From positions 1-64,000 of the forward strand of contig JAHDHQ010000018.1 in assembly GCA_020631235.1 (NCBI GenBank): DNA of 64,000 nucleotides, given 5' to 3'. The notes below the pieces were generated by a model that saw nothing but the letters and a program-made list of their open reading frames with translations, did not search any database and had not been told where the DNA came from. A program made the translations under genes and the position numbers. Positions 46,057 through 54,575 of this stretch are shown piece by piece. Numbering within the stretch: the first letter of the stretch is position 1; each line of letters starts with the position of its first letter. The stretch comes from Saprospiraceae bacterium. Lineage in GTDB: Bacteria > Bacteroidota > Bacteroidia > Chitinophagales > Saprospiraceae.

Positions 46057-47472
46057 ATGAAAAGAATTATACAATCTTTACTTCTTCTTGCATTTTTTGG
46101 GATGTTCGCTTCACCTTTAAGCGCCCAAGATGCACCAGATTTTACTTTAACTGATTTAGACGGAAACGAACAGCATTTATACTCGTACTTAGATGATGGG
46201 AAAGCCGTAATCATAGATTTCTTTACTACTTGGTGCGGCCCTTGTTGGTCATTACACCAGTCTCACGTTTTAGAAGACACATACACTAAGTTTGGACCAG
46301 ATGGTGCAGACATCTTAATGGCAATGGCTATTGAGTGTGATGAATCAACTACATTAGATGATTTAATGGGTACAGGACCAAACACAGCTGGAAACTGGGT
46401 AGAAGGATCTTCTTATCCATTCATCGATTTGACAGCTGATGAAATGACTGTACCTACAGGTTATGGCGTTTCAGCCTATCCTACAATCATGATGATCCGA
46501 CCTGATAAAACAATCGGAGGCAACTTATATGGCTCAGTACCTTCAACGGTTGAGTCATGGTCTTCAGAAGCTTTAGATGTAATAGAGCCAACAGAAGGTG
46601 TTGATATGTCTGCTTTTGATGCTAGCTTCAAATCTCCAGCTTGTGGTTCGTCTGTAGCTACAGTAAGCTTAATGAATAAAGGTGACCAATCCATTGAGAA
46701 GGTAAATATCTCAGTAATGGTTGATGGTACAGAAGTTTCAAACAGCGACATGGGTGTTTCCATTGGATCATTGCAGATTGCCGAAACTGAACTACCAGTT
46801 ATGGGTCTTCCTGTAGGTCAAGATGTAAACGTTGATTTAGTAGTTACACCGGAAGGTGGCGAATCTGTTTCTTTCAGTGGTTTCGTTGCTCAAGCAGCTT
46901 CTACTGATAATTATATATCTGTAAAAATCGAAGGTGACGGAACAGCTCAATTGGACGGAACTAATTGGGAAGTTGTAGGTAGTGATGGAACAGTTTATGG
47001 TGGTGGAGATATTATGAATAATGAATCCATTGACACTAAAGTTTATGTAGATGAAGTAGGATGTTATACTTTCACGATAGCTGATCCTTTATTTGGAGAT
47101 GGCCTATCGGGAGGTTCTGTGTTTGTAGAAACTAGCAATGGCGATGTTTTAGTAGATGCATCTAATTTTGGTGCTTCAACATCTGCAGACTTTTACGCTT
47201 CTACGGTATCTTCAGTTGATGCAGAAGATATTGTTTTAAGCAGTATGTATCCTAATCCAACTAATGGAGCCTTTACTATTACAGTAAGTGAAGAAATCCA
47301 ACTGCCAGCAACATTGAACATAAATAATCAATTAGGACAAAGAGTCCATACACAAGTAATTGACCAAAGAATTCAAGCTGTAAGTTTAAATGTCCAGTCA
47401 GGAACTTATGTTTCTTTCTTGGAAGGTAAAAACGGAAAAGTAAGTGTAGAAAATCTTGTTGTCCAAGATTAA
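46057..47472 (+). CDS. T9SS-exported thioredoxin-like (TlpA/redoxin) protein
   Basis: The 471 residues have a signal peptide (cleavage near residue 23, SAQ-D) and a thioredoxin/TlpA domain (about 25-190) with the active site WCGPC (Cys60 and Cys63) and the cis-Pro in GVSAYPTIMM. A beta-rich middle region (about 195-375) of unknown role follows, then a T9SS type A sorting tail (about 390-471, YPNPTNGAF, ending in VENLVVQD). Secreted thioredoxins may reduce or isomerise disulfides of other exported proteins or reduce extracellular oxidants. This one is divergent from the MopE-motif gene and ends at a strong terminator, so it is probably a single-gene unit. Confidence 0.9.
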   Translation: MKRIIQSLLLLAFFGMFASPLSAQDAPDFTLTDLDGNEQHLYSYLDDGKAVIIDFFTTWCGPCWSLHQSHVLEDTYTKFGPDGADILMAMAIECDESTTLDDLMGTGPNTAGNWVEGSSYPFIDLTADEMTVPTGYGVSAYPTIMMIRPDKTIGGNLYGSVPSTVESWSSEALDVIEPTEGVDMSAFDASFKSPACGSSVATVSLMNKGDQSIEKVNISVMVDGTEVSNSDMGVSIGSLQIAETELPVMGLPVGQDVNVDLVVTPEGGESVSFSGFVAQAASTDNYISVKIEGDGTAQLDGTNWEVVGSDGTVYGGGDIMNNESIDTKVYVDEVGCYTFTIADPLFGDGLSGGSVFVETSNGDVLVDASNFGASTSADFYASTVSSVDAEDIVLSSMYPNPTNGAFTITVSEEIQLPATLNINNQLGQRVHTQVIDQRIQAVSLNVQSGTYVSFLEGKNGKVSVENLVVQD

Positions 47473-47492
47473 TCAGCTATAAAATAAATGTA

Positions 47493-47526
47493 AAAGCCCG
47501 GTCAAAATATTGACTGGGCTTTTTTA
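47493..47526 (+). terminator. Rho-independent terminator after the thioredoxin-like gene
   Basis: AAGCCCGGTCAA pairs with TTGACTGGGCTT (one G-T pair) around a 4-base loop, followed by six T. It ends the transcript of the T9SS thioredoxin gene. Confidence 0.9.
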
Positions 47527-47632
47527 TTTCTATAAAATCAAAACAAAAAAAATTTGAAAGTTGTCCAGTTTTTAATTCTTTAATCGTCAAGTAATTGAGA
47601 TCTATTAATTTTTAATAAAGAAAAATAAAACA

Positions 47633-47983
47633 ATGAAAGATTTTATGATGCTATTTCATAGCGAACCTAACCCGGACTTCAACCCTACACCAGAACAAAT
47701 ACAAACAGAGATTAAAGCTTGGCAAGATTGGATGGGTTCTATATCTACTCAATGCACCATCAAAAATCCTGGGGAAGCCTTAGGATTTGAAGGAAAGACA
47801 ATGCACGCAGATGGAACTATTACCGACGGGCCTTACGCTGAAGTTAAGGAAATAATCGGAGGGTTTATGATAATAACAACAGATTCGATTGAACAGGCTA
47901 TTAAACTCGCTGAAGGGTGTCCAGCCTTGCAAAATGGCGGTAAAGTGGAGGTAAGGGATGTCATGAACCTTGAAGGCATGTAA
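47633..47983 (+). CDS. DGPF/YCII-domain protein
   Basis: The 116 residues begin with MKDFMMLFHSEPN and carry the DGTITDGPYAEVKEIIGGF motif of the DGPF/YCII family, a small dimeric ferredoxin-like fold. A signal peptide is absent. Eighteen bases separate it from the ECF sigma factor gene, and such DGPF proteins are the standard genomic partners of ECF42 sigma factors. They are thought to help sense or respond to the signal that activates ECF42, but the mechanism is unknown. Confidence 0.9.
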   Translation: MKDFMMLFHSEPNPDFNPTPEQIQTEIKAWQDWMGSISTQCTIKNPGEALGFEGKTMHADGTITDGPYAEVKEIIGGFMIITTDSIEQAIKLAEGCPALQNGGKVEVRDVMNLEGM

Positions 47984-48001
47984 GTTCGATCACAACTGAT
48001 A

Positions 48002-49156
48002 ATGGAAGAATCAAAACTCACAAAAATATTCAAGACAGAGTACAGTAAATTGATTGCTGTGCTTTGTCATTTTTATAACGTAAAAGAAATTCAAAGAGCC
48101 GAAGATATAGTATCTGAGACTTTCTTAACTGCAATGAAAACTTGGGCACATAATGGTGTTCCTGACAAACCGGCTGCTTGGTTAAGAATAGTGGCCAAAA
48201 ATAAATTATTGGATCAGCTTAAACGAACTAAAACATATCAATATAATATTAAGCCTAAGCTAAATCAAGAAAATGTATCTGAGCATTGGAAAGAAATTAC
48301 TACAGATATAATTAAAGATAGTCAACTTAAAATGATGTTTGTGGTCTGCAGTCCCAAAATAAATGATAAAGCGAAAATTTGTTTGGCTTTAAGAATTTTG
48401 TGCGGCTTCAATATAAATGAAATTGCAAAAGCAATTTTATCAAACAATGAAACGGTCACCAAAATATTATTCAGGGCAAAAAAGAAAATTAAAGAGCATG
48501 GAGCCCTTCAATTAAACCTGACTAAAGAAGATTACGAAAAGAGGCTTCCGTCTGTTTTAAGAATTATTTACCTCCTATTTAATGAAGGATATTATAGCAG
48601 TATAAAAGAACAAAATTTACAAGTAGAAATCTGTTGGGAAGCACTAAGATTAGCTATGCAATTATTGAATAAGGGATTTAAACAAGAACCTTCGATTTAC
48701 GCATTAATTTCTTTAATGTGTTTCCATGCCTCAAGATTTGAAGCTAGAAACGCAGGCGATAACAATGACTTAACTTTCTATCAACAAGACAAATCTGTAT
48801 GGAACAAGGATTTAATTACAAAAGGTGAAAAATATCTCAATCTAGCTTCAAAAGAAAGAGTAATTACAAAATATCATCTTGAAGCATCTATTGCCTATTG
48901 GCATACAAATGAACAATCAGATAAATGGGAAAATATTCTTCAATTGTATGATAAATTGTTAACTATAGAGTATTCTTCGATCATTGCAATGAATAGAACG
49001 TATGCACTAGCTAAAGCCAGATCAGTAAGCCATGCGATACAAGAAGCAAGTAAATTAGAATTAAAAAACAACAATTTGTATAATTGTCTTATGGCTGAAT
49101 TATATAAAATGAAGGGAGATGAAGAAAGTGAAGTCGTTTTTTTAAGGAGAGCTTAG
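48002..49156 (+). CDS. ECF42-type RNA polymerase sigma factor, apparently frameshifted near the end
   Basis: The 384 residues hold sigma2 (about 10-75, with AEDIVSETFLTAMKTW), sigma4 (about 110-160, GFNINEIAKAILSNNETV) and the long TPR-like C-terminal extension with FNEGYYSS that marks the ECF42 group. The frame ends after LRRA*. Immediately past a T7 run (49137-49143) another frame reads FFKESLELTNKQHE and on to IQ, stopping at 49221, which looks like the expected ECF42 tail. One extra T would restore about 25-30 residues. A sequencing error, a natural frameshift, or slippage on the T run are all possible. Confidence 0.85.
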   Translation: MEESKLTKIFKTEYSKLIAVLCHFYNVKEIQRAEDIVSETFLTAMKTWAHNGVPDKPAAWLRIVAKNKLLDQLKRTKTYQYNIKPKLNQENVSEHWKEITTDIIKDSQLKMMFVVCSPKINDKAKICLALRILCGFNINEIAKAILSNNETVTKILFRAKKKIKEHGALQLNLTKEDYEKRLPSVLRIIYLLFNEGYYSSIKEQNLQVEICWEALRLAMQLLNKGFKQEPSIYALISLMCFHASRFEARNAGDNNDLTFYQQDKSVWNKDLITKGEKYLNLASKERVITKYHLEASIAYWHTNEQSDKWENILQLYDKLLTIEYSSIIAMNRTYALAKARSVSHAIQEASKLELKNNNLYNCLMAELYKMKGDEESEVVFLRRA

Positions 49157-49230
49157 AGCTCACCAACAAACAGCATGAAATAAATCAAATTAAGTGTAAA
49201 CTGACAAGAGCCATCCAATAAGAAAAGGTG

Positions 49231-49890
49231 ATGAGAACATATCTACTCCTTCATAAAGACGATTCATTCTATCATCCACTAATGAGGCTATTCGTGTTTT
49301 TTGTCTTGTTCAATGTTGCTTGTCAGACTGTGGACGAACCAAAACATATCTTTTACCTCCATCCGGCCATTGTGGAAAGCGAAGGGTGGAATGCTACACA
49401 CCCAATTTTCGGAGTCTTTGAAGGGGACAAAATTATTAGATCTTTAAAATTGCCTAATACTAAGCTGCATTATGAGATTCGAAATCAAGCGACAGATTTT
49501 CACTCATTTGCAGAAGACGTCAGTCAACAAATAGATGATTTAATAAGTGGTGGTATAAAACCAGACCATATTTCAGTAATCGGTGCTTCCAAAGGAGGTG
49601 TATTAGGCATGTATATTTCTCATATTAATAAACAGCCTATCCGCTACGTACTCTTAGCTAGCAATACAACAAACATTGAAGCGCAAAATAACTGGCAGTT
49701 ACATGGAAAAATACTCGCTATTCGAGAAAAATCAGACACCATTTGTAGTCAAAATTTTAGCCATTGGCAAAAGCAATCACCCAGCTTAACTCAGTTTAAG
49801 GAAATGGACATACATACAGGATTAAACCATGGTATCGTCTTAAAGTGCCGACCAGAATGGCTAAACCCGACAAAAGACTGGATAAAATAA
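49231..49890 (+). CDS. Alpha/beta-hydrolase-like exported or lipoprotein hydrolase
   Basis: From the GTG at 49228 the protein has 220 residues (219 from this ATG), with the nucleophile elbow GASKGG (Ser121 counted from that GTG) and a C-terminal His in GLNHGIV. The fold is alpha/beta hydrolase with no recognised subfamily. A second start at 49282 (residue 19) gives a short signal peptide ending FNVACQ, which would make a lipoprotein. I favour that start because the upstream residues look like non-coding sequence, but this is not certain. It follows the sigma factor's restored stop by 9 bases. Substrate unknown. Confidence 0.65.
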   Translation: MRTYLLLHKDDSFYHPLMRLFVFFVLFNVACQTVDEPKHIFYLHPAIVESEGWNATHPIFGVFEGDKIIRSLKLPNTKLHYEIRNQATDFHSFAEDVSQQIDDLISGGIKPDHISVIGASKGGVLGMYISHINKQPIRYVLLASNTTNIEAQNNWQLHGKILAIREKSDTICSQNFSHWQKQSPSLTQFKEMDIHTGLNHGIVLKCRPEWLNPTKDWIK

Positions 49891-49972
49891 TATTAATCTT
49901 AATTGATTTTAAAACCACAATAAAAAATATAGCTATCTTCCGCCCTCGTAATAATAAACGAAATTGAATATC

Positions 49973-51175
49973 ATGAAACACTCAATTCTTTTAGTCATTT
50001 GTATAATGAGTTCGGCTCTTTTAACTGGCCAAAACAATCAAAATTTAGCAAAGAATCTTACAAAAAACATTAATGATTCTGTTGACTTCAGAGGTGAAGA
50101 CCAACGTTTAGATAGTATTTCCGTGTTCAGTTTTGATGAAGATGAAGGAATGCTAGAAAGTGAATTTAGCCTGATATTTGAGTACAATACAGATCAATCC
50201 CTCCATAAATCGATCAATAGAGAATATTTTTCTGGCCCTAAGATATATTGGGTAGAGGAAACAGAATTCTTTTATGACGCTAACGGAAACATCCTGAGGG
50301 AAGAAACCTATGCGGGACAAGAAGGTGATCCAAATTTAAAAATCATAAGAGAAATTGATCGTGTATTCAATGGCGATAATCAAATTCTAGAGTCTACAGA
50401 AATTCTTTTTAATGGCTCTGAAGTACCTTTTTATGGAGAATTGATAGAGTATACTTATGAAGACGGACTACAAATAGAAGAAGAGTTACACCTACGAGAT
50501 GTGTTTGAAAACGTATGGAATCCATTTACAAAATGGAAGCATTCATACAATTCAAATGATGAAAACAATTTGACCATAGTGGAATTATATAATGAAAATA
50601 CCAATACCTATGAGTTTGAAAGTGAATTGCACAAGACGTACAACAGCAATAATCAAATAACCGAATTAGAGGAAAGAAATTATTTTTGGGACGCGTCGAC
50701 CATTTCTGAATTTAAACTTAGCACATACACATATCACAGTTCAGGGCAGCTTTTAGAAGAAGCTAACTTTGACTGGTTACCAACAACATCTGAGTGGATT
50801 CCTAAACTTAGAACAGATTACGAATTAAATGATTGTGATAACCCACTTAAAAAACTTGATTATGTCATAGAAAATGGTGCTGATATTTTCGAAGGTCAAA
50901 GTGACTATCACTACTCCATTTTTTCTGGATTGTTTGACACTGAACCATTAGAAAAGGTCAATGTCTTACCAAATCCAGCACAATCCTATGTACAATTAAA
51001 GATCGCTGAAGTTGATGAAGCAAAAATTACTATTTACGATACAGAAGGTCGTAAATTTTATAGTGAGCAAACAAGTATAGATTACATCGATATAGAGATG
51101 TTACCATCAGGTACATTCATTTTGATTGCTGAGGCTTCAAATGTGAAATACCAGACTTTATTTGTAAAGTTATAG
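49973..51175 (+). CDS. T9SS-exported protein with YD-like repeats
   Basis: The ATG here gives 400 residues; an in-frame TTG three codons upstream is less likely. A signal peptide (cleavage near TGQ-N) is followed by a beta-rich region (about 25-310) in which short units of the type YNSNNQITELEER or YHSSGQLLEEANF recur, similar to YD-type or RHS-type strands in exported Bacteroidota proteins. The T9SS type A sorting tail begins near residue 320 (NVLPNPAQSY) and ends in TLFVKL. It should be outside the cell. Function is unknown. Confidence 0.8.
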   Translation: MKHSILLVICIMSSALLTGQNNQNLAKNLTKNINDSVDFRGEDQRLDSISVFSFDEDEGMLESEFSLIFEYNTDQSLHKSINREYFSGPKIYWVEETEFFYDANGNILREETYAGQEGDPNLKIIREIDRVFNGDNQILESTEILFNGSEVPFYGELIEYTYEDGLQIEEELHLRDVFENVWNPFTKWKHSYNSNDENNLTIVELYNENTNTYEFESELHKTYNSNNQITELEERNYFWDASTISEFKLSTYTYHSSGQLLEEANFDWLPTTSEWIPKLRTDYELNDCDNPLKKLDYVIENGADIFEGQSDYHYSIFSGLFDTEPLEKVNVLPNPAQSYVQLKIAEVDEAKITIYDTEGRKFYSEQTSIDYIDIEMLPSGTFILIAEASNVKYQTLFVKL

Positions 51176-51270
51176 GCGGTTTAAAACTTACAAAGTAGAT
51201 ACAAGTTCTATATACTAATCTGAAAGATTCAGTATCTTTCCATTTATTCATAACATTAGAAATTCTGTTT

Positions 51271-54200
51271 ATGCGATCAAATGTGTGGTATTGCCTCATG
51301 ATAATTTTTTGTTTGTATTCTTGTGGGCAAGAACAAACATCTACCAATACTTCTTCAGCCAAAGAATCAAACAATTTGGGGAAGATTTCACTCAAAAAAA
51401 TTCCTTCAAGCCAGTCTAATGTTTCCTTTTCAAATGACATAAAGGAAAATAAACTAGTTCACTACTTCAATTGGAACTTTATTTATTCCGGCGCTGGAGT
51501 GGGTATAGGAGATATAAATAATGACGGCTTACAAGATATTTATCTAGCCGGGAATATGGTAAGTGACAAATTATACTTAAACAAAGGCAATTTCGAGTTT
51601 GAAGATATCAGCAAATCTGCAGGTATTGAAGATAAAATGTGGTCTACAGGAGTAAATATGGTAGACGTTAATGCGGATGGGCTCCTGGATATTTACGTAT
51701 GTAAGAATTTCTTTTTACTACAAGAAAGTGTGAGGACCAACAAACTATTTATAAATAATGGCGATTTAACCTTCACTGAAAGTGCAGAAAAGTATGGATT
51801 AGCGGACGCTGGTTTTTCTGTTCAAGCTTCTTTTTTCGATGCAGAAAATGATGGTGATCTCGATTTATACTTGGTTAACCAGCCTATGGATGAGTATTCT
51901 TCGAAATTAGCTAGACCAGAAACAGTAGCTAAACTCCCCTACTCTGATAAATTCTACATCAACAACAACGGCAAATTTGAGGATAAAACAAAAGAGATGA
52001 ATTTCACTAACAAAGTGTTTGGTCTCAATGCTTCAGTAGCTGATTTTACAAATGATGGTAGAACCGATATTTACTTGTGCAATGATTATTATCATGGTGA
52101 TAACTTTTACATAAATCAAGGGAATAATGCTTTTTCAGACGAATTAGTCCAACGTGTCGATCACACATCTTTTTATTCTATGGGAGCCGATGTTGCTGAT
52201 ATTAATAATGATGGGTGGCTTGATTTTATAACCTTAGACATGGCTTATCCTGATCATTTTAGATCAAAAACCAATATGGAATCTATGAGACCTCAACGAT
52301 TCTGGCAATTGGTAGGTGCAGGAAATCATTATCAATATCCTGTAAATAATCTCCAACTTAATCAAGGCAATGGCTATTTTTCTGAAATAGGTCATCTAGC
52401 CGGAGTATCAAATACGGATTGGAGTTGGTCTCCGCTTTTTATGGATTTAGATAATGATGGGGCCAAAGACTTGGTGATAACGAATGGGTTAATCCACGAT
52501 TTGAGAAATAATGATTTTATAAATAAGATGAAATCAAATCGGCAGATAGGTCCTGATGAAGTATCCGATTATGTAAAAGAAAATGCACCTTCTACACCCA
52601 TTACTAATTTTGTATTCCAAAACAATGGTAAGCTACAATTTGAAAATGTAACCAAAAGTTCTGGTTTTACCGACAAAGGATTTAGCTCGGGAATGGCTTA
52701 TGGAGATTTAGATAATGATGGCAATCCTGATTTAGTGATAAACAATTCCAATGCCGAAGCAAGCATATTCCAAGCCAAGCCACCTAAGAATAATCACTAT
52801 ATAAATATCAGCCTTAAAGGAAAAGTAAAAAACCCTGCTGGATTTGGTGCTAACGTTCAAATATTCTATGATGGCAAAACAGAACTTGGCACCATGACTA
52901 ACATCCGAGGTTATATGTCTAGTTCTCAAGCAATACTGCACTTTGGAATTGGGAAATCCACCAGCATAGATTCTGTAGTCGTACAATGGGATCATGTTTC
53001 GAGAAGTGTGATCAAAAATCCAGAAATTGATCAAACCATCACCATTGAATATCAAAAAACTAAAGCCAATAAACCTGCAAAACGCAATAAAAATATAGCT
53101 CAATCTAAAGATATACTGAATCACAAGCACAATGAAAATGCTTTTGATGATTATGCTAGCCAAGTTTTGTTACCTCATAAATTATCGCAAAATGGCCCAT
53201 TTTTATCAAAGGCCGATGTAAATAATGATGGTTTTATGGACTTGTTTATCGGCTCAAGTAATGGAGCTACCGCGGAATTATACATACATCAGAAAGATGG
53301 AGGTTTTAAAGCTTCGAAAAATACATTCCTGGAAACTAAAAACAAAGAAAATCTGGCTTCCGTTTGGTTCGACATTGATCAAGATGGAGACCAAGATTTA
53401 TACATTGTAAATGGAGGAAATGAAGCAAAAGAAGGGAGTGAGAGTTTACAAGATTTATTGTATTTAAATGATGGAAATGGACAACTGACTTTATCAAATC
53501 AAGATTTGAGTTTTACCAGTTTCGATGGTCAAATGGTCAAATCATTGGATATTGATAAAGACAAGGATATGGACCTAGTGATAGGTGGTCGACTGATTGC
53601 TGATGCCTATCCTAAGCGTACAAGTTCGATTTTATTAATTAATGATAAAGGTGTACTGAAGGAAAAAACAAAAGAAATTATACCGGCGTTTAAAGATATA
53701 GGTCTAGTTACCGATATTGAGACCGTAGATCTCGATGGTGATGCTGATACAGACCTTTTAGTCATAGGAGAATGGATGCCAATAAGTTTATTAATCCAAG
53801 AGGAAGGAGTCTTTACTAAGAAAGCCTTAGACCAATCAGCTTTGTCTGATCGGTCATGGTGGTGGAGTGCTGCGCATGGAGATTTTGATAAGGACGGCGA
53901 TGAAGATTTTATCATCGGTAGTCTAGGTCTAAATAATAAATTTAAACCTTCTGAGAAAAAACCATTTAAAGTGTTTTCTGGCGATTTAGATCAGAATGGT
54001 GATCATGATGTGGTTTTAGCAAAAACAATTGATGACCAACTTTTCCCTGTTCGGGGAAGAGAATGTAGTACTGAAGAAATGCCTTATGTTAGCGAAAAAT
54101 TTGGTGACTTTGAGTCATTCGCTAATGCAAATCTTATCCAAATTATTCCCCAAAACCAACTAGATAACTCGGAACAATACACTATCAAATCATTCCATAG

Positions 54201-54558
54201 CATCTATCTTGAAAATAAAGGCGGGCTCGATTTTAAAGCCCATATTTTACCTATAGAAGCCCAGATGGCGCCCATAAAAGATATTGAAGTATTAGATGTA
54301 AATAAAGATGGCCACCTAGATTTTATTTTCGCTGGAAATCATTTCCCTTCTGAAGTGGAGACGGTAAGATACGATGCTGGCAAGGGAGGTGTTATGCTGG
54401 GTGATGGTAAAGGGAAATTTTCATTCCTTAGTCCTGACAAATCAGGCATTTATATAGATTGTGACGCAAGAGATTTAGAACTGGTAAAACTGAATGACAA
54501 ACAAGTGCTCTTCACTACTTGTAATAATGGGCCGGTACTTAGTTTTATCTTAGAATAA
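51271..54558 (+). CDS. FG-GAP/VCBS-repeat lipoprotein with ASPIC/UnbV domain (CRTAC1-like)
   Basis: The 1095 residues carry a lipobox LYSC (Cys18). Fourteen FG-GAP-type calcium-binding repeats are visible (patterns such as DINNDGLQDIYLA, DLDNDGNPDLVIN, DVNKDGHLDFIFA), eight of them before or around an ASPIC/UnbV domain at about 510-595 (GFGANVQIFYDG, IRGYMSSSQAILHFG), the rest after it. They would fold as two beta-propeller halves. CRTAC1-type proteins in Bacteroidota sit at the outer membrane, but their job is unclear. The next gene starts 17 bases on, so the two may be co-transcribed. Confidence 0.9.
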   Translation: MRSNVWYCLMIIFCLYSCGQEQTSTNTSSAKESNNLGKISLKKIPSSQSNVSFSNDIKENKLVHYFNWNFIYSGAGVGIGDINNDGLQDIYLAGNMVSDKLYLNKGNFEFEDISKSAGIEDKMWSTGVNMVDVNADGLLDIYVCKNFFLLQESVRTNKLFINNGDLTFTESAEKYGLADAGFSVQASFFDAENDGDLDLYLVNQPMDEYSSKLARPETVAKLPYSDKFYINNNGKFEDKTKEMNFTNKVFGLNASVADFTNDGRTDIYLCNDYYHGDNFYINQGNNAFSDELVQRVDHTSFYSMGADVADINNDGWLDFITLDMAYPDHFRSKTNMESMRPQRFWQLVGAGNHYQYPVNNLQLNQGNGYFSEIGHLAGVSNTDWSWSPLFMDLDNDGAKDLVITNGLIHDLRNNDFINKMKSNRQIGPDEVSDYVKENAPSTPITNFVFQNNGKLQFENVTKSSGFTDKGFSSGMAYGDLDNDGNPDLVINNSNAEASIFQAKPPKNNHYINISLKGKVKNPAGFGANVQIFYDGKTELGTMTNIRGYMSSSQAILHFGIGKSTSIDSVVVQWDHVSRSVIKNPEIDQTITIEYQKTKANKPAKRNKNIAQSKDILNHKHNENAFDDYASQVLLPHKLSQNGPFLSKADVNNDGFMDLFIGSSNGATAELYIHQKDGGFKASKNTFLETKNKENLASVWFDIDQDGDQDLYIVNGGNEAKEGSESLQDLLYLNDGNGQLTLSNQDLSFTSFDGQMVKSLDIDKDKDMDLVIGGRLIADAYPKRTSSILLINDKGVLKEKTKEIIPAFKDIGLVTDIETVDLDGDADTDLLVIGEWMPISLLIQEEGVFTKKALDQSALSDRSWWWSAAHGDFDKDGDEDFIIGSLGLNNKFKPSEKKPFKVFSGDLDQNGDHDVVLAKTIDDQLFPVRGRECSTEEMPYVSEKFGDFESFANANLIQIIPQNQLDNSEQYTIKSFHSIYLENKGGLDFKAHILPIEAQMAPIKDIEVLDVNKDGHLDFIFAGNHFPSEVETVRYDAGKGGVMLGDGKGKFSFLSPDKSGIYIDCDARDLELVKLNDKQVLFTTCNNGPVLSFILE

Positions 54559-54575
54559 TCATTTAACTCCAACCG

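Noticed and set aside
51175-51440. 107-codon minus-strand frame before the FG-GAP gene
   Set aside because: Half of it is antisense to the lipoprotein signal and first residues, and the rest is intergenic; no ribosome-site or family evidence.
52732-53163. 143-codon minus-strand frame inside the FG-GAP gene
   Set aside because: It lies within a well supported ASPIC/UnbV coding region on the other strand and has no recognisable features.
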